Assembly: GCA_942486035.1 (NCBI GenBank)
Contig: CALNXK010000570.1
Coordinates: 45,001-109,000 of the forward strand
Length of the DNA stretch: 64,000 nucleotides
Origin: Porites lobata
Taxonomy: Eukaryota > Cnidaria > Anthozoa > Scleractinia > Poritidae
Direction: 5' to 3'
This document shows, one piece after another, positions 11,201 through 23,200 of the stretch (the stretch's first letter is position 1; every line of letters begins with the position of its first letter). A program made the position numbers and the translations under genes. The notes under the pieces are model-generated. The model was not told the DNA's origin and made no database searches. It saw only the letters and a program-made list of their open reading frames with translations.

Positions 11201-14200
11201 AGAATTTCTGCAAACATTTCCTTTTGAATTTGTTTGTCATAAATAAACTTCGATTTTTGAGCCAAAATTTTCTTCTTAGAAAACGCTGAGTTCACGAAAC
11301 GGCTTCTTCTACGCGAATACACGGGAGTTGTAAACAATCCATCGGGCACAAAACTCCTGCTACAGTAAATTGAAAAACGCCGTATTGAATCCTTCCAAGT
11401 CTTTTCTTGCCTTAAAAAAAGTCAGCCCTAGGATTTTGTCGACTTTTAAAAGATCGTTCTCTAAAAAAAACGGGAAAAACACCGAGCTCACACATTATCC
11501 ACTCGCTAGGAGGTGAATATTGTTGAATAGTCCGAGATAGCGAACCAATCAGATTGCTTAAATCACCAAGATCACTGAGTGTGTATATACTAAAGAGCTA
11601 TATCAACTCGATACAAGATTTGTGTCACTCCAGAATCACTTAGCTTTTCCCTCAAAAGTCACATGAATGTGCCCTTAAGTTAACTGATTTGTGGAATACA
11701 AAATTATTCTTCGATTAAGTTATAAAAGTATCAATGGGAGCTTCGCTTTTAGCTGTGGCTAAATCTATTTAGTATATACACACTCAGTGATCTTGGTGAT
11801 TTAAGCAATCTGATTGGTTCGCTATCTCGGACTATTCAACAATATTCACCTCCTAGCGAGTGGATAATGTGTGAGCTCGGTGTTTTTCCCGTTTTTTTTT
11901 AGAGAACGATCTTTTAAAAGTCGACAAAATCCTAGGGCTGACTTTTTTTAAGGCAAGAAAAGACTTGGAAGGATTCAATACGGCGTTTTTCAATTTACTG
12001 TAGCAGGAGTTTTGTGCTCGATGGATTGTTTACAACTCCCGTGTATTCGCGTAGAAGAAGCCGTTTCGTGAACTCAGCGTTTTCTAAGAAGAAAATTTTG
12101 GCTCAAAAATCGAAGTTTATTTATGACAAACAAATTTAAAAGGAAATGTTTGCAGAAATTCTACATTTCAAGTAAACAGGAAAAAGAATGATACAGGAAG
12201 ACGACCTCTTACCTCGAGCAACCGAGCCGCCATTTTTGTCAGCACTTCATGCGAAGAACGACACAACATGCCCTTTTGGCTATAAACTTGGCGAGTCAAC
12301 AGAAAACAAAACAGCTCTACTTTTTTTCTCAGGTAAGGAAACAGTTCAAACTTTTAGCGATTCCATTGAAGCCATTACGCTGTTGTTTGCGAAATGAGTA
12401 AACTTGTGAATTGCCATGTTTGAAGATTCTGCAAAGATCTATTTTTAAACTTACGCGTGATTTGATCTGTCAATCAAATCCTACTTTTGAATGGTTTCCT
12501 TTCTGATTTTGTTGAGATCACTTCGTGTGTATATACTAAAACAATGAGTTTGACTAATAGTCGCGGGTCGCGGGTCGCGGGTCCAAAGTCGCGGTCGCGG
12601 GTCCAAAGTCGCGGTCGCGGGTCCAATGTCGCGGTCGCGGGTCCAAAGTCGCGGTCGCGGGTCCAAAGTCGCGGTCGCGGGTCCAATGTCGCGGCAGGGG
12701 AAAATGATTTGGGGTTCGAGGTAACAGCTGAGTGAAAACGACTGATATGAACACAATATAAAGGGAAAAAATCTTTGTTATGCACAATACTCTACGGTAG
12801 CCAATTTACAGGTTACGGATGTTAGAGTCAACAAAATAATGTCTCAAGGAAAGACCTAAAAGAAAAAGCTGGCCGACTTTTGTGTTCAGCGCAAGTTTAT
12901 TTATTTTTTTTTTCTGTCGGGCCCAGTTATGTGTAAATTCAGCTTTGAATATACTTATGCATAACAGTATCTGATAAAAAAAGTTACCATAAGTTACCAT
13001 TGCTTTCTTGTTGTCGATGAATTGCTCACAAATGCTTAAGGGTTCAATTACTGAAAAATATGCGATGCACTTCATAGACTACAGATTATAAACGTTACAA
13101 CAACTTAAAGCCTTTTTTTTAAAAAAAGCGAACTCGGGCTCAAAAAGCTACGAGTCTGTCGGTAGAAGAAACGAGAACTCTTATATTTAACAAATGTTGT
13201 CGACAAAACTGAAAGAAAATGTAAATAGGCGTATGAAACTTCATTCAAGCGGTATTCAAGGCATGAATTTAATATGAAAACAACTAATAATCCACAGAAA
13301 GGAGTCTGTTCCTCGAAGCAAGATTTTCGCTTAATGCTTTTATTTTTACAACTGAGACGGCAACCCAGAGAGTTCAATATAACTTCTTGTTCTCTTCACC
13401 TAAATGGCAACCAGGACAACCTGACAATAGGAAGCCATTCAATGTGCGTCTCAGTCAAATCTTGAAAACATGCATCGTAAATAACTAAGTGAGTAAGTAG
13501 GTAAGGAAATAATAACGCCCGATATCATGAAGCTGAAAAAGAAAGTAAACCAGACACTGAAAACGGTAAGTTATCAACTCCACCAGAGTTAAGAAAAGAC
13601 AATAAATTAGGTAAGTAATTCCAGATTCCAGGTACTGGATTCAAGTCTTTGTCAGTAGAACCAAGAGACTATGATCTATTCTCTCTTGGTAGAACTTGGA
13701 TTCCGGATTTCAATCGTTATTGGGAACAAACTCCTTTCTGTGGACAAGAGAGGATAAAGCTGGAGCTTTATCCCCTCTTGCTGTGGATTAGTACTTGTTT
13801 TTTTATTAAAGTCATGCCTTGAATACCCGCTTGAATGTACTTTACTGGCACTTCAAGCCCAACGTCTCTCCTCCTCTTTCCAGTTACTTGTGCAAAGAGT
13901 TTATTTTGGGAGTTTGCGACTTTTACGCGGGTAATCTTTTAGAGGACGGGTAGCTTGCAAACTAAACTGAACGCAGCGTTGTCGGAACAGCAACAAGAAG
14001 ATTTATTCCAAAGAAGAACGTAGTTTCCACTGAGTAAAACTCCACAACAGACGTAACTCGTTAAACTTACGCGGCCTCCGCCAACTTGAATAAAAACTGC
14101 CGTCGTCACACTTTACTAAACACGACCAACGTCAAACTCTCTTCTCTTGTGAAAACTAGTTAAAACTTAACTCGGGCTCGCCTACCTTATATACGTTTAC

Positions 14201-17200
14201 AATAAGATTCTAGAACTTTCCAAATAGTCTAATTATAGAAAGATTACAAAATATACCGCTTTTAGAAACTCTTACACAAGATCCTAAAATAAACAAATTA
14301 TGAACTCTCGCGAAGCTTCTAGAAAGTCACACTAGTCACGAAATACAATTTTTCGTAACAGCGACCAGTACACCGACCAGGAAGTTTTTCAACAAGCGTT
14401 TTCTTTATTTTTGCCGAAAACATTTGTTAAAATTGAAACAGTTCTCGTTTCTTCTACCGACAGACTCGTAGCTTTTCGAGCCCGAGTTAGCCTTTTTTAA
14501 AAAAGGTTTTAAGTTGTTGTAACGTTTATAATTTATAGTCTATGAAGTGTATCGCACATTTTTCAGTGAATGCACCCCTAAGGATTTGTGAGCAATTCAT
14601 AGACAAGAAGAAAACAATGGTTACTCATGGTAACATTTCTTATCAGATACTGTTATACATAAGTATATTCAAAGCTGAATTTACACTTAACTGGGCCCGA
14701 CAGAAAGAAAACAAAATAAACTTGCGGTGAACACAAAAGTCTTTTAGGTCTTTTCTTGAGACATTATATTGTTGACTCTAACATCCGTAACCTGTAAATT
14801 GGCTACCGTAGAGTATCGTGCACAAAAAAGATTTTTTCCCTTCATATTGTTTTCATATCAGTCGTTTTCAAATCATTTTCCCCTGCCGCGACATTGGACC
14901 CGCGACCGCGACTTTGGACCCGCGACCGCGACATTGGACCCGCGACCGCGACTTTGGACCCGCGACCGCGACCTTGGACCCGCGACCGCGACATTAGACC
15001 CGCGACCGCGACATTGGACCCGCGACCCGCGACCCGCGACTATTAGTCAAACTCTAAAACAATTATTCTTCTCAATCTCGGTGAATAGTGGCTTTGGGAA
15101 TATTTACCTCGCCGCTTTCGCGGCTCGGTAAATATTTTGCCACTATTCACCTCGATTTCAAAGAATAATTGTTAAATATTATTTTAGCGTGTACGTCGCG
15201 CGGATTTTAAAGCTCGCGCCATACTAGTGCTCAGGCTGCGCACGCACGGGCAATTTAGTCTAGGGAGCCACCTTAAACAAGCGCGCTTGTACTTTTACCG
15301 GAATTGAGTACAAAAGCTAATCGTAAAAACACCGGATACTTTGTGAGTAAAACAACTGCATAAGCCAGACGGAATAGTACTCAGTCTATGTAAAACTTGT
15401 GCGATGGTGAAGGCTGTCTTAGTCCCAGAACCCCCATGTTTGATATTTAGAACAGCATCACAAATACTGATGCCAACCAACAAAGGGCCTATAGCCCGGA
15501 AGATGATGCCAAAGTGTGTGGTTTTGGATTCGTTGATGTTCAGAATAAATTTTTTTTTTCTGAGGGACAGGCATCTTACTTGAATGCAAACAGCACTTAT
15601 AATTCTGATGACGCAAAACATAACACTATTTTTTACACATCACATGCATGGACACTTCAAGCAAGCTCACGAAAAAACCAAGTTTAAGATAGCAGCTGGT
15701 TTGTTTAACAGTATCAAAAAATAACCAACATTTAGTTATATCTGTCACATTTGAAATTCAGTAAAATTATGTTTACCATAGAATTCTTTTAATAACTTAA
15801 AAGACCATACTGAAAGATCACATGAAGGACAATTTACACTGGTGTATGACTAAGTCTCTAATAAAAATTACCCCCCTCCCCCCCCCCCCACCAAGTGACG
15901 TACTAGGTCAGTCAAGTGAACTAGAAGCCAATGATTTACTTATTACCTCTAAGACATTACTTACCTTGAAGATGCATTCATTTTTTTCACTAGTCCCTTT
16001 AGAAATAGACGCACGCGGGGAGAAAGCACAGCTCGCTTATCAAAGTGCTCTTAAAGATGGAGCTGTTAATGTTTACCGTGGTCGAGTATTGCTTATTGGG
16101 CAGGATCGGGCAGGAAAAACAAGTTTGAAGAAGTCTCTTATTGGTCTACCATTTAATAGAAAAGAAAAAAGTACTGATGGAATTGAAGTGGATCCTTCAA
16201 AATTTCAGTTGGACGTTGATGAAGTCAAGAATTGGCAACCTATTGATGAGAGAAAACGAGGGTTCCTAGGATGTTCGAAAGATGTGGCGCAGGTGATGGT
16301 GGAAAAGATGTTTGATATTCCAGTTAGCCGTGACTCGGTTCAGGAGGAGGAAAGAGGTGAAGCAATAGTTCAAAACGATGATAACAAGAAAAGAAAACAG
16401 GTTGGTGCTGATGGAGAAAAGGAAGAAGTTTCTCTTGTGAACCAGGTTTGTCTTTTGTCTTTGAAATGTGATATTTTTTCGTGAATTCTTCGGTACTGCG
16501 AGAATTCGAACGTCCTAACAGTAATTATTATGAATTGATTATTGCTTTCATAAGTTAGGTTTTAGTGAGAAACTCACCACGGCTTCCCTGCCCTTTACTT
16601 CGATGTCCGTATAGAAAATATGTAATAATTGCCAAATCGTGGTAATCGTAGCTCAATGTTTGAGCTTATAGAGAATTTTCTGTCATCAAAAACAACTTTA
16701 AATGCCTGAATAATAGTCGAATCGGGGGATGAAGAGGAATAATCCGGTGTTTACTGTTCCAGCTGGAAAATTTACGTTATTCCATTATTCCAGTAAAAAA
16801 GAACTCATTATTCCGTCGAAAAAACCTACTTATTCAATTATTCCGCCCCACAAAATGGCGTTATTTCCTTTTTTCTTACTCCATTTTTTCTCTTCACCCG
16901 CAAAATCGAGCCAGGTACGGTAAGTCTTCTAGAATCAGAATCAACAATTATTTTGTTTGTTGTTTTTTCGTACTCTGCTACAGGTTGGTGATCCAAACGA
17001 AGACAGTGTTAGTGAACTCACATTAACAGGACCTGATCATGAGTTAGTGGTTGATGCTACTTCACCTCCAGAGGAGATTAAGGAACGAGCAGTTCAGTTG
17101 ATAAAGGAAATACAAGATGAAGATTTTAAGCCTGAAGAATCTGTTGTCAGTATTGAACTGTGGGATTTTGCTGGACAGCACCTGTATTATGCATCCCATC

Positions 17201-20200
17201 CCGTATTCCTATCATCACGTGCGCTGTACATCTTGGTGTGCAACCTCAGCAAGTCACTGCATGACACAGCCAAGCCCTGTGTGAGGCAAGGATCTCGTAA
17301 TGTTGATTTGAAAAACCCAAATGGAGAAACAAATCTTGAGAACTTGTTGTCCTGGTTGTCCACAGTGCATAGCGTCGCACAAATGAGAAGAGAAACCTGT
17401 GATGATGTAGAAAAAGAGGTGCCTCATTTACGCCCCCCAGTGATCATTGTAGGAACCCATGCAGACAAACCATTTGAAGACATTGAAACAATGAAAACAG
17501 AAATCCAGGAAGCAATTTCTGGTAAGGACTATGAAGGACATGTGGAACGGCCTATCTTCAGCATTGACAACACTGCAAAATTAACTCAAAGAAAGATCAA
17601 GACAATGGTTTTCGGGAAAGATGAAAACATTGATGAGATCCAAGCTTTACAAATGAAAATTATGGAAGTGCTAAGACAGGAGCCTTACATTGGAGAGAGG
17701 ATACCTATAAGGTAAAAAAAATGGTTATACAAAAAGAGAATCCATTAGAGTAAATATTAGATAATTTTGTTGTGAAGGTTTGAGCTGTGAGCGCACTGAA
17801 ATTGCTGTTTATGTGTATGGCATTTGTTTTCGCCAGTCCTTGTAAGATTTTTCTTTGATGTGCAATGTGTTTTCGGTGTCCTAAGTAACTCAGTGACTGC
17901 GACGCTATATAAAAGCGTTGCAGCAAAACATCTCAAGGCTGGTTCATTGTAGTCCTTTACTTTGGTTAAAAAAATACAGCGAGAACAGAAAAAATTCAGT
18001 GATTCCTGTATGAGCCACCTGGCCGTCATAAGAAATAAATATCTCGTTGTTTGAAACAAGCTCACCATGAAAAGCAGTTTTGACTGGCCTTAAGGAATAT
18101 TCTGCCCTAAAGGGTTTTATGAGCGCCGGCCAAATTGACCAAAATCTTAATTTCGTGGCAAGAGTTGAAAAATCAGTGTCTTTCATTTTTTGTTCATAGA
18201 TAGCTTTTAGGTAGATAAGAAACCTAAAGTAGATTGTTCCTGCCGAAAGCTTTTTATTTGTGAGAAAAATTAGAAGATCGGTTTTCGATGTCGGAGTCTC
18301 AGACTGCCCTAATTTTTAACCTGAAATTCGCTAACATTAACTTTCCTCGCGTTTGCAAACGAAGCCGCATGGACAAATTTGGACTCTTTCAATGAACAGA
18401 AAAATTCTTTTTATTCCACTAAAAGATACTTTTAGGGCAATAGCGAAGCTCGTCGAACTGAAATAATTCAAAAATGAGCGATAGGTTTTCAGGATAACGA
18501 AAACTGAAGTTCGTTACTCATTTTCGACGGCAATATTTAACATGTGGTATAACTCCAAATTCTCTTAATGCTATTTAAATAACACATTTAGACATTCATT
18601 TAAAACATACCTGGGAATTGGCTTGGGTTATTGAATGTAATCTCCGTAAGACACCATCGAAGTTCAGGAATTTTCATGGTAGGCCGGCGGTAATTGTCGA
18701 AACGCACAAAAGTAGATATTTACAGCCTAAAGCCTCGTTTATTTGCACTTCTTTTTTTTTTTTCCAATTGCAAAATTTCTTTTTCCAATCAAAGAGTGGG
18801 GTAAAAAGGTGAAACTGGGTCAATTTTAGCCATTTTGAAAGGCTGAACCCTACCAGACGGCGACTCTGCGTGACAATCTGTTCCGTGACTGCACGTGACA
18901 TAACGTACGTTTGAAGAGACGAAGCCGTTAAAATGACAGTCACGGAATCACTGTAGTAACGCAACGCAATTCTTGAAAGAGTAACATTTTCGATCCTGAC
19001 AGTATTTTGAAGAAGAAAAAGTCAAACGCGCTTTTTCTGGTACTCACTTTTTATCGAAAAATATGGACTTTAAGAATGGTAATATGCTAAGGATGACGGA
19101 ACAGGAAGATATTTCGTCTTCTTACTTTGCGATCGAGGAAACTTGGAGCCGTTAAATAAGTAATTTTGGTCACGCTTCTCTATTTTTACCGGACTTTGAT
19201 GCTTTCGTTTGGACGCTGCCTAAAGGAACCCAAGCCAGTTCTCAGGTATGCTTTAGATGAATGTCTAAATGTGTGAATAAACGAGGACCAGGAAAATTTG
19301 GAGCTATACCACATGAAGAAAAATTCCGCAGAAAACAACTACTAAATTAAAGTTTTTGTCACGGTAAAAATTAAACCTGTTCTTCGTTTCTGAATTATGT
19401 TAGTTCAACGAGTCTTGATATTGCTTTGAAAGTATCTTCTAGTGAAAGAACAAGAGTTGTTGTATTGATGGAAAGTGTCCAAATTTCTCCTTGCGGTTTT
19501 ATTTGCGAACGCGAGGAGAGTTGATGTTAGCAAATTTCGGGTTGAAAATACGGCCATTTTGAGACTCCGACCACGAAAACTGATATCCTTACTTTTCTCG
19601 AGAATAAAAGGCTTTTTGCGAGAACAACTTACATCAGATTATTTATCTACCTAAAAGCTATTTATGGACAAAAAAATGAAGGCAATCAATTTTTCAACGC
19701 TTGCCACTCGATGGTCGATATTTCCCGACCGTCGCTCTTATAATCTTACTTCGAATTGACCAAAAAGCACCGTGTACATTTCAATTGTCGTTTTAAAAAG
19801 GTGAAGTAAAGTGGATCACACACATATTTATCAAGTGGATACAGTTATCCACCTTTGGAACAACTGGGCCCTGTACTTTAGTCAGCACAGGTATAATGTG
19901 TATATGTGACATGGATACTTAAACACGCGCTATCAATTTTCTGTTTGGTTTTGTAAACTAGGTGGCTGAACTTTGAGAAAGTCATCAACGCTTTGCTTTC
20001 CAAGCCAGTTTATTACCTGAGTATAACAGAGCTACGGACCCATGCCAAGGAGAAGTGCTTCATCCATGATGAGGAAGAGTTTACTACTATGGTGAATTTC
20101 TATCATGACCTGAGAATAATTATCCAGCACCGTGGCACAGTCATCTTGAGTGCCAAGTGGCTGATAAGCTTGTTCGGGCAGCTGATCACTATTCCAGATT

Positions 20201-23200
20201 TTACGAAAATGGTAAGAAATACAATTTAACGTGTTTTTAAACTTGCCATGTTTTATAACGGCCCCCATTTTGGATGACATCACGGGTGTCAAACCGTGCC
20301 GTAACAAATAAAAATGATTATGTCACGTGCATTGCACGCTATCTTTCGTGTGTGTCATCAGCACAATCTACCTTTAAAGGAGTGCACTGGAAGTACATTG
20401 CGTGACTTGTAGAATTATCCTCGAATGTGGTCTTAAAGGAACGTCTCACAAAAAAAAGAGTGGAAAGATACTTATACGTCTGCTGAAACCAGCGACTCTT
20501 TGCGTTGACCAATCAGAACGCGCTTTTATAGTTTGTGGAAGTGAAATTTGGACCGTAAGAATTTTCCGGCGAGTAAACCAAATGGAGGATACTGGCATTT
20601 ACGTGGCGCTTTAAAGAGCATTCTATAGATTTAAAATCTGAGGTCTGTTTAAAAGGCTATGATCTTTTTTCGCCCCCAGAGAGATTTATTCACATTTATA
20701 CTCCCTAGGCAGTCTTTCGTAACTTCTATTTTATATGTGTCCTCACACAAATCCGCAAATTGCAAGGAAGAAAGTTTTCCTTGAATGTTTACTTAAAATG
20801 TTCAGTAGTTTATTTCTTTTAGAGAACTTGCTAAACTTTATTAGTATAACATTTAGAAATGTAAAATGATCCTGGAAGAAAGCTATTTTGAATAGTTTTG
20901 TGATCATTCAATCAATCAAATCAATCAATCAATCAATCTTTATTCTTCCTAAGATAAAAGACATATCTTAAGTTACATCAGCAGTTGGGAGTCTAAAAAT
21001 ACATAAGACATACTGTATACAAATAATAGAAAGATAAAAATACATAAGACATACTGTATACAAATAACAGAAAGATCAAAATTATATCTAAAAAATAAGC
21101 CTATTTACAAAAACATTCTTAAATCTATCAGTCTTTATATCCGGGCGATGAGCACTTTTGTTTCTGCGTTTATACTTTGTTTCTTTCTTCTTCGGAATGA
21201 TGTTACTAAGCTGGCAGTCGGGATCCACTGAACGTACCTCGAAAAGATTCTTATCTGCCTTTTCTAAAAAGTTGTCGAATTTCCGCTCTCTTAGATGTGT
21301 ATTTCCTTTTAAAGCATCTATCCAGAAAGTTTTGTACGACCGTGAGATCTGAGTCTACAGCGCCATAAATAGGCAGACCATAAGTGAAATTGGTAAAACT
21401 AAGGCGCTAAATAGGTGGTCTACTTGACCTTGACTGAAACCTTCATCGCGTAAAGATCTTAATACAAACAGACACTTACAGTATTTGCCTTAATCAACTT
21501 AGCACGTACGTGTTCGCTATATTTACAATTCTCCTGAAACGTATCACCTAAAATGGGCAGCTCCGTGCAATGCGGAATGTCATTAACTTGCGCAATATCC
21601 TGAATAAAACCTTTCTTGCGAAAAATAATTTCTTTACATTCCTCTTGCTATTCCGTCTTAGGTCCCTAAGTTTGCAAAGCACTGGAAGGAAGTCGAAGAA
21701 AGCGGTGTTCTCAGCATGGAACTGCTTGATCATGTGTTTTCCAAATTTCTTCTTGAGGGCGTTGCCAGGAAAGACATTCTGGATTTGATGGAACAATTTG
21801 GTTTGATTGCAAAATTTTCATCATCAAAGACAGGTGAAAAGTATTTTGTTCCATCTCAACTCAAAGCGTCACCTGATTTCCTTTGTTCCATGGCGCCCTC
21901 AAGGCTGGACCCTTGTCCCCTCTATATTTACTTTGTCAGTGGTTCTGTTCCCCATGGTCTGTTCACTCGGCTTGTTTCTAGATCTGTCCATTGGTGTTCT
22001 GAAGCTGGTCCAACTCAGCTCCCTACCCTGTACCAAAATGGAGCGTGGAGTTTGTTATTGAGAACAAAACTGTCCATGATTTTGTTCTCATTTGTAAGAA
22101 GCAGTTTATTAAGTTCTTTATCAAGCAAAGAAACCACCCTCAGCAGATCTCTGTGGATGAGACAAGTGAGGTGGCAGTGCAGGTTCGTGAGTTTGTGGAG
22201 GCAACTTTGCAAGCTTTGTCACGTGATCTCTATAAAGGTGGATTGCAGTATCATATTCGGGTCGCCTGTCCGTATTGTCAGCGGGAAAAGTGTTCAAGCC
22301 ATAATCAGATTGCATGTTCTCATGAAGATTGTCTTCACCTCCTTGAGGTAAGACAAGGCGTTCATCTGATTTGCAAAAAAGAAACCTACAGATGAAGTAC
22401 TCACAGTCCCAGGAAAGCAAAAATGGTTCTCACAGACACCAAGTAAGGTAGGTAGCACTGAAATCCCATCTCTATCAGTGCTGTTAGCATGTTACATATA
22501 AATGGAATGTTAACGTAAAATTCCGAAAATACGCCCCTCCATGTATAAGCCCCTCCAAATATAATCCCCCAATTTCGTAGTTAAACACCCCCATTAAATC
22601 GCCGCACCCGAATATAAGCCCCCCGGGGCTTGTACTTTGAAATTGCCCTCAAAACAAAATAAAACAAATTAAAAACGGTACAGTAACACATAATGTTTGT
22701 AATTTGCCAAAGAACTATTCCTTGTGCCAAATGATTGCAATCAAGAAGTGTCAGAGTGTAATGCTGTTTGCGTAGTTCACTCTTCACTCTTGGCTTGAAT
22801 TTCTTCGATCCATATAGCCAAAGTACTCGCATGGCAGAGTTTTAGAAAGACCTAGGTCCCCATGGCGAGTTTCAGTCAAACCTTCGTCCAAATTACTGAC
22901 ATAATTTTTTTTCCAACTCTAATCTAGCCCTGTCGATTTTGAGACGCAAATGTCCCTCCCATTTCCCTCCGTATATAAGCTCCTCAAAAAGGGCCTTTGA
23001 AAAAATATAAGCCTGGGGGCGTATTTTCGGACTTTTACGGCATATTACTACTAAATTGATATTATGCTACTGAAAGGCTAGTCATTTATTTATACTTAAA
23101 AAGCTTCAACAAAGTTTGTGTGTGTCATTATTAGATTATAATGATGTATAACGTAGGCCTTCATTTAACCTACCACAAGTCTCTCGCTGGGTAAAAAGAA

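Larger units (their letters stand above)
10703..15178. mobile_element. Nested inverted-repeat element (outer arms 10703-10827 and 15052-15178)
   Basis: The segment 10703-10827 is the inverse of 15052-15178 (shared motif AACAATTATTCTTTGAAATC and a GAGCCGCGAAAGCGGCGAGG stem). Further in, 12543-13140 is the inverse of about 14480-15051. Arm plus inner arm make one ~700-bp terminal inverted repeat. The left arm has been split by the palindromic insert 10828-12535; the right arm is continuous (gactattagtcaaactctaaaacaa), which shows the order of events. The centre (13141-14480) holds no recognisable gene. Confidence 0.6.
7184..15272. mobile_element. ~8.1-kb TTAA-flanked element with nested insertions
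   Basis: The 14-bp end GGTGGCTCCCTAGA at 7184-7197 is perfectly inverted at 15259-15272, and TTAA lies immediately outside both ends (7180-7183, 15273-15276). TTAA target duplications are typical of piggyBac and Kolobok transposons. No transposase frame survives. The interior carries the nested palindromes listed separately. The two ends could also come from two different short copies, so the single-element reading is moderate in confidence. Confidence 0.5.

Noticed and set aside
12581..12700. CRISPR-like regular 20-bp repeat
   Set aside because: Units are directly adjacent with no unique spacers, and the setting is an animal intron.
12474..12787. Four overlapping open frames with Arg/Asp-rich repeats
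   Set aside because: All arise from the 20-bp minisatellite, whose two-unit translation is stop-free in several frames.
14769..15131. 120-codon frame through the inverted minisatellite
   Set aside because: Same repeat artefact as at 12.6 kb.
15822..15993. Extension of the Roc exon upstream to the first ATG at 15822
   Set aside because: The upstream part contains a C-run and Pro stretch and is matched by intron sequence in the duplicate, with acceptor sites at 15993 and 16002 that fit phase.
22045..22351. Continuation of the first COR frame (AWSLLLRTKLSM...)
   Set aside because: Composition changes abruptly to Ser/Leu/Arg without COR likeness, whereas the neighbouring frame continues the domain.
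22045..22395. A separate gene starting with GTG at 22045
   Set aside because: The peptide continues the COR domain of the exon before it; the apparent start is produced by a frameshift.
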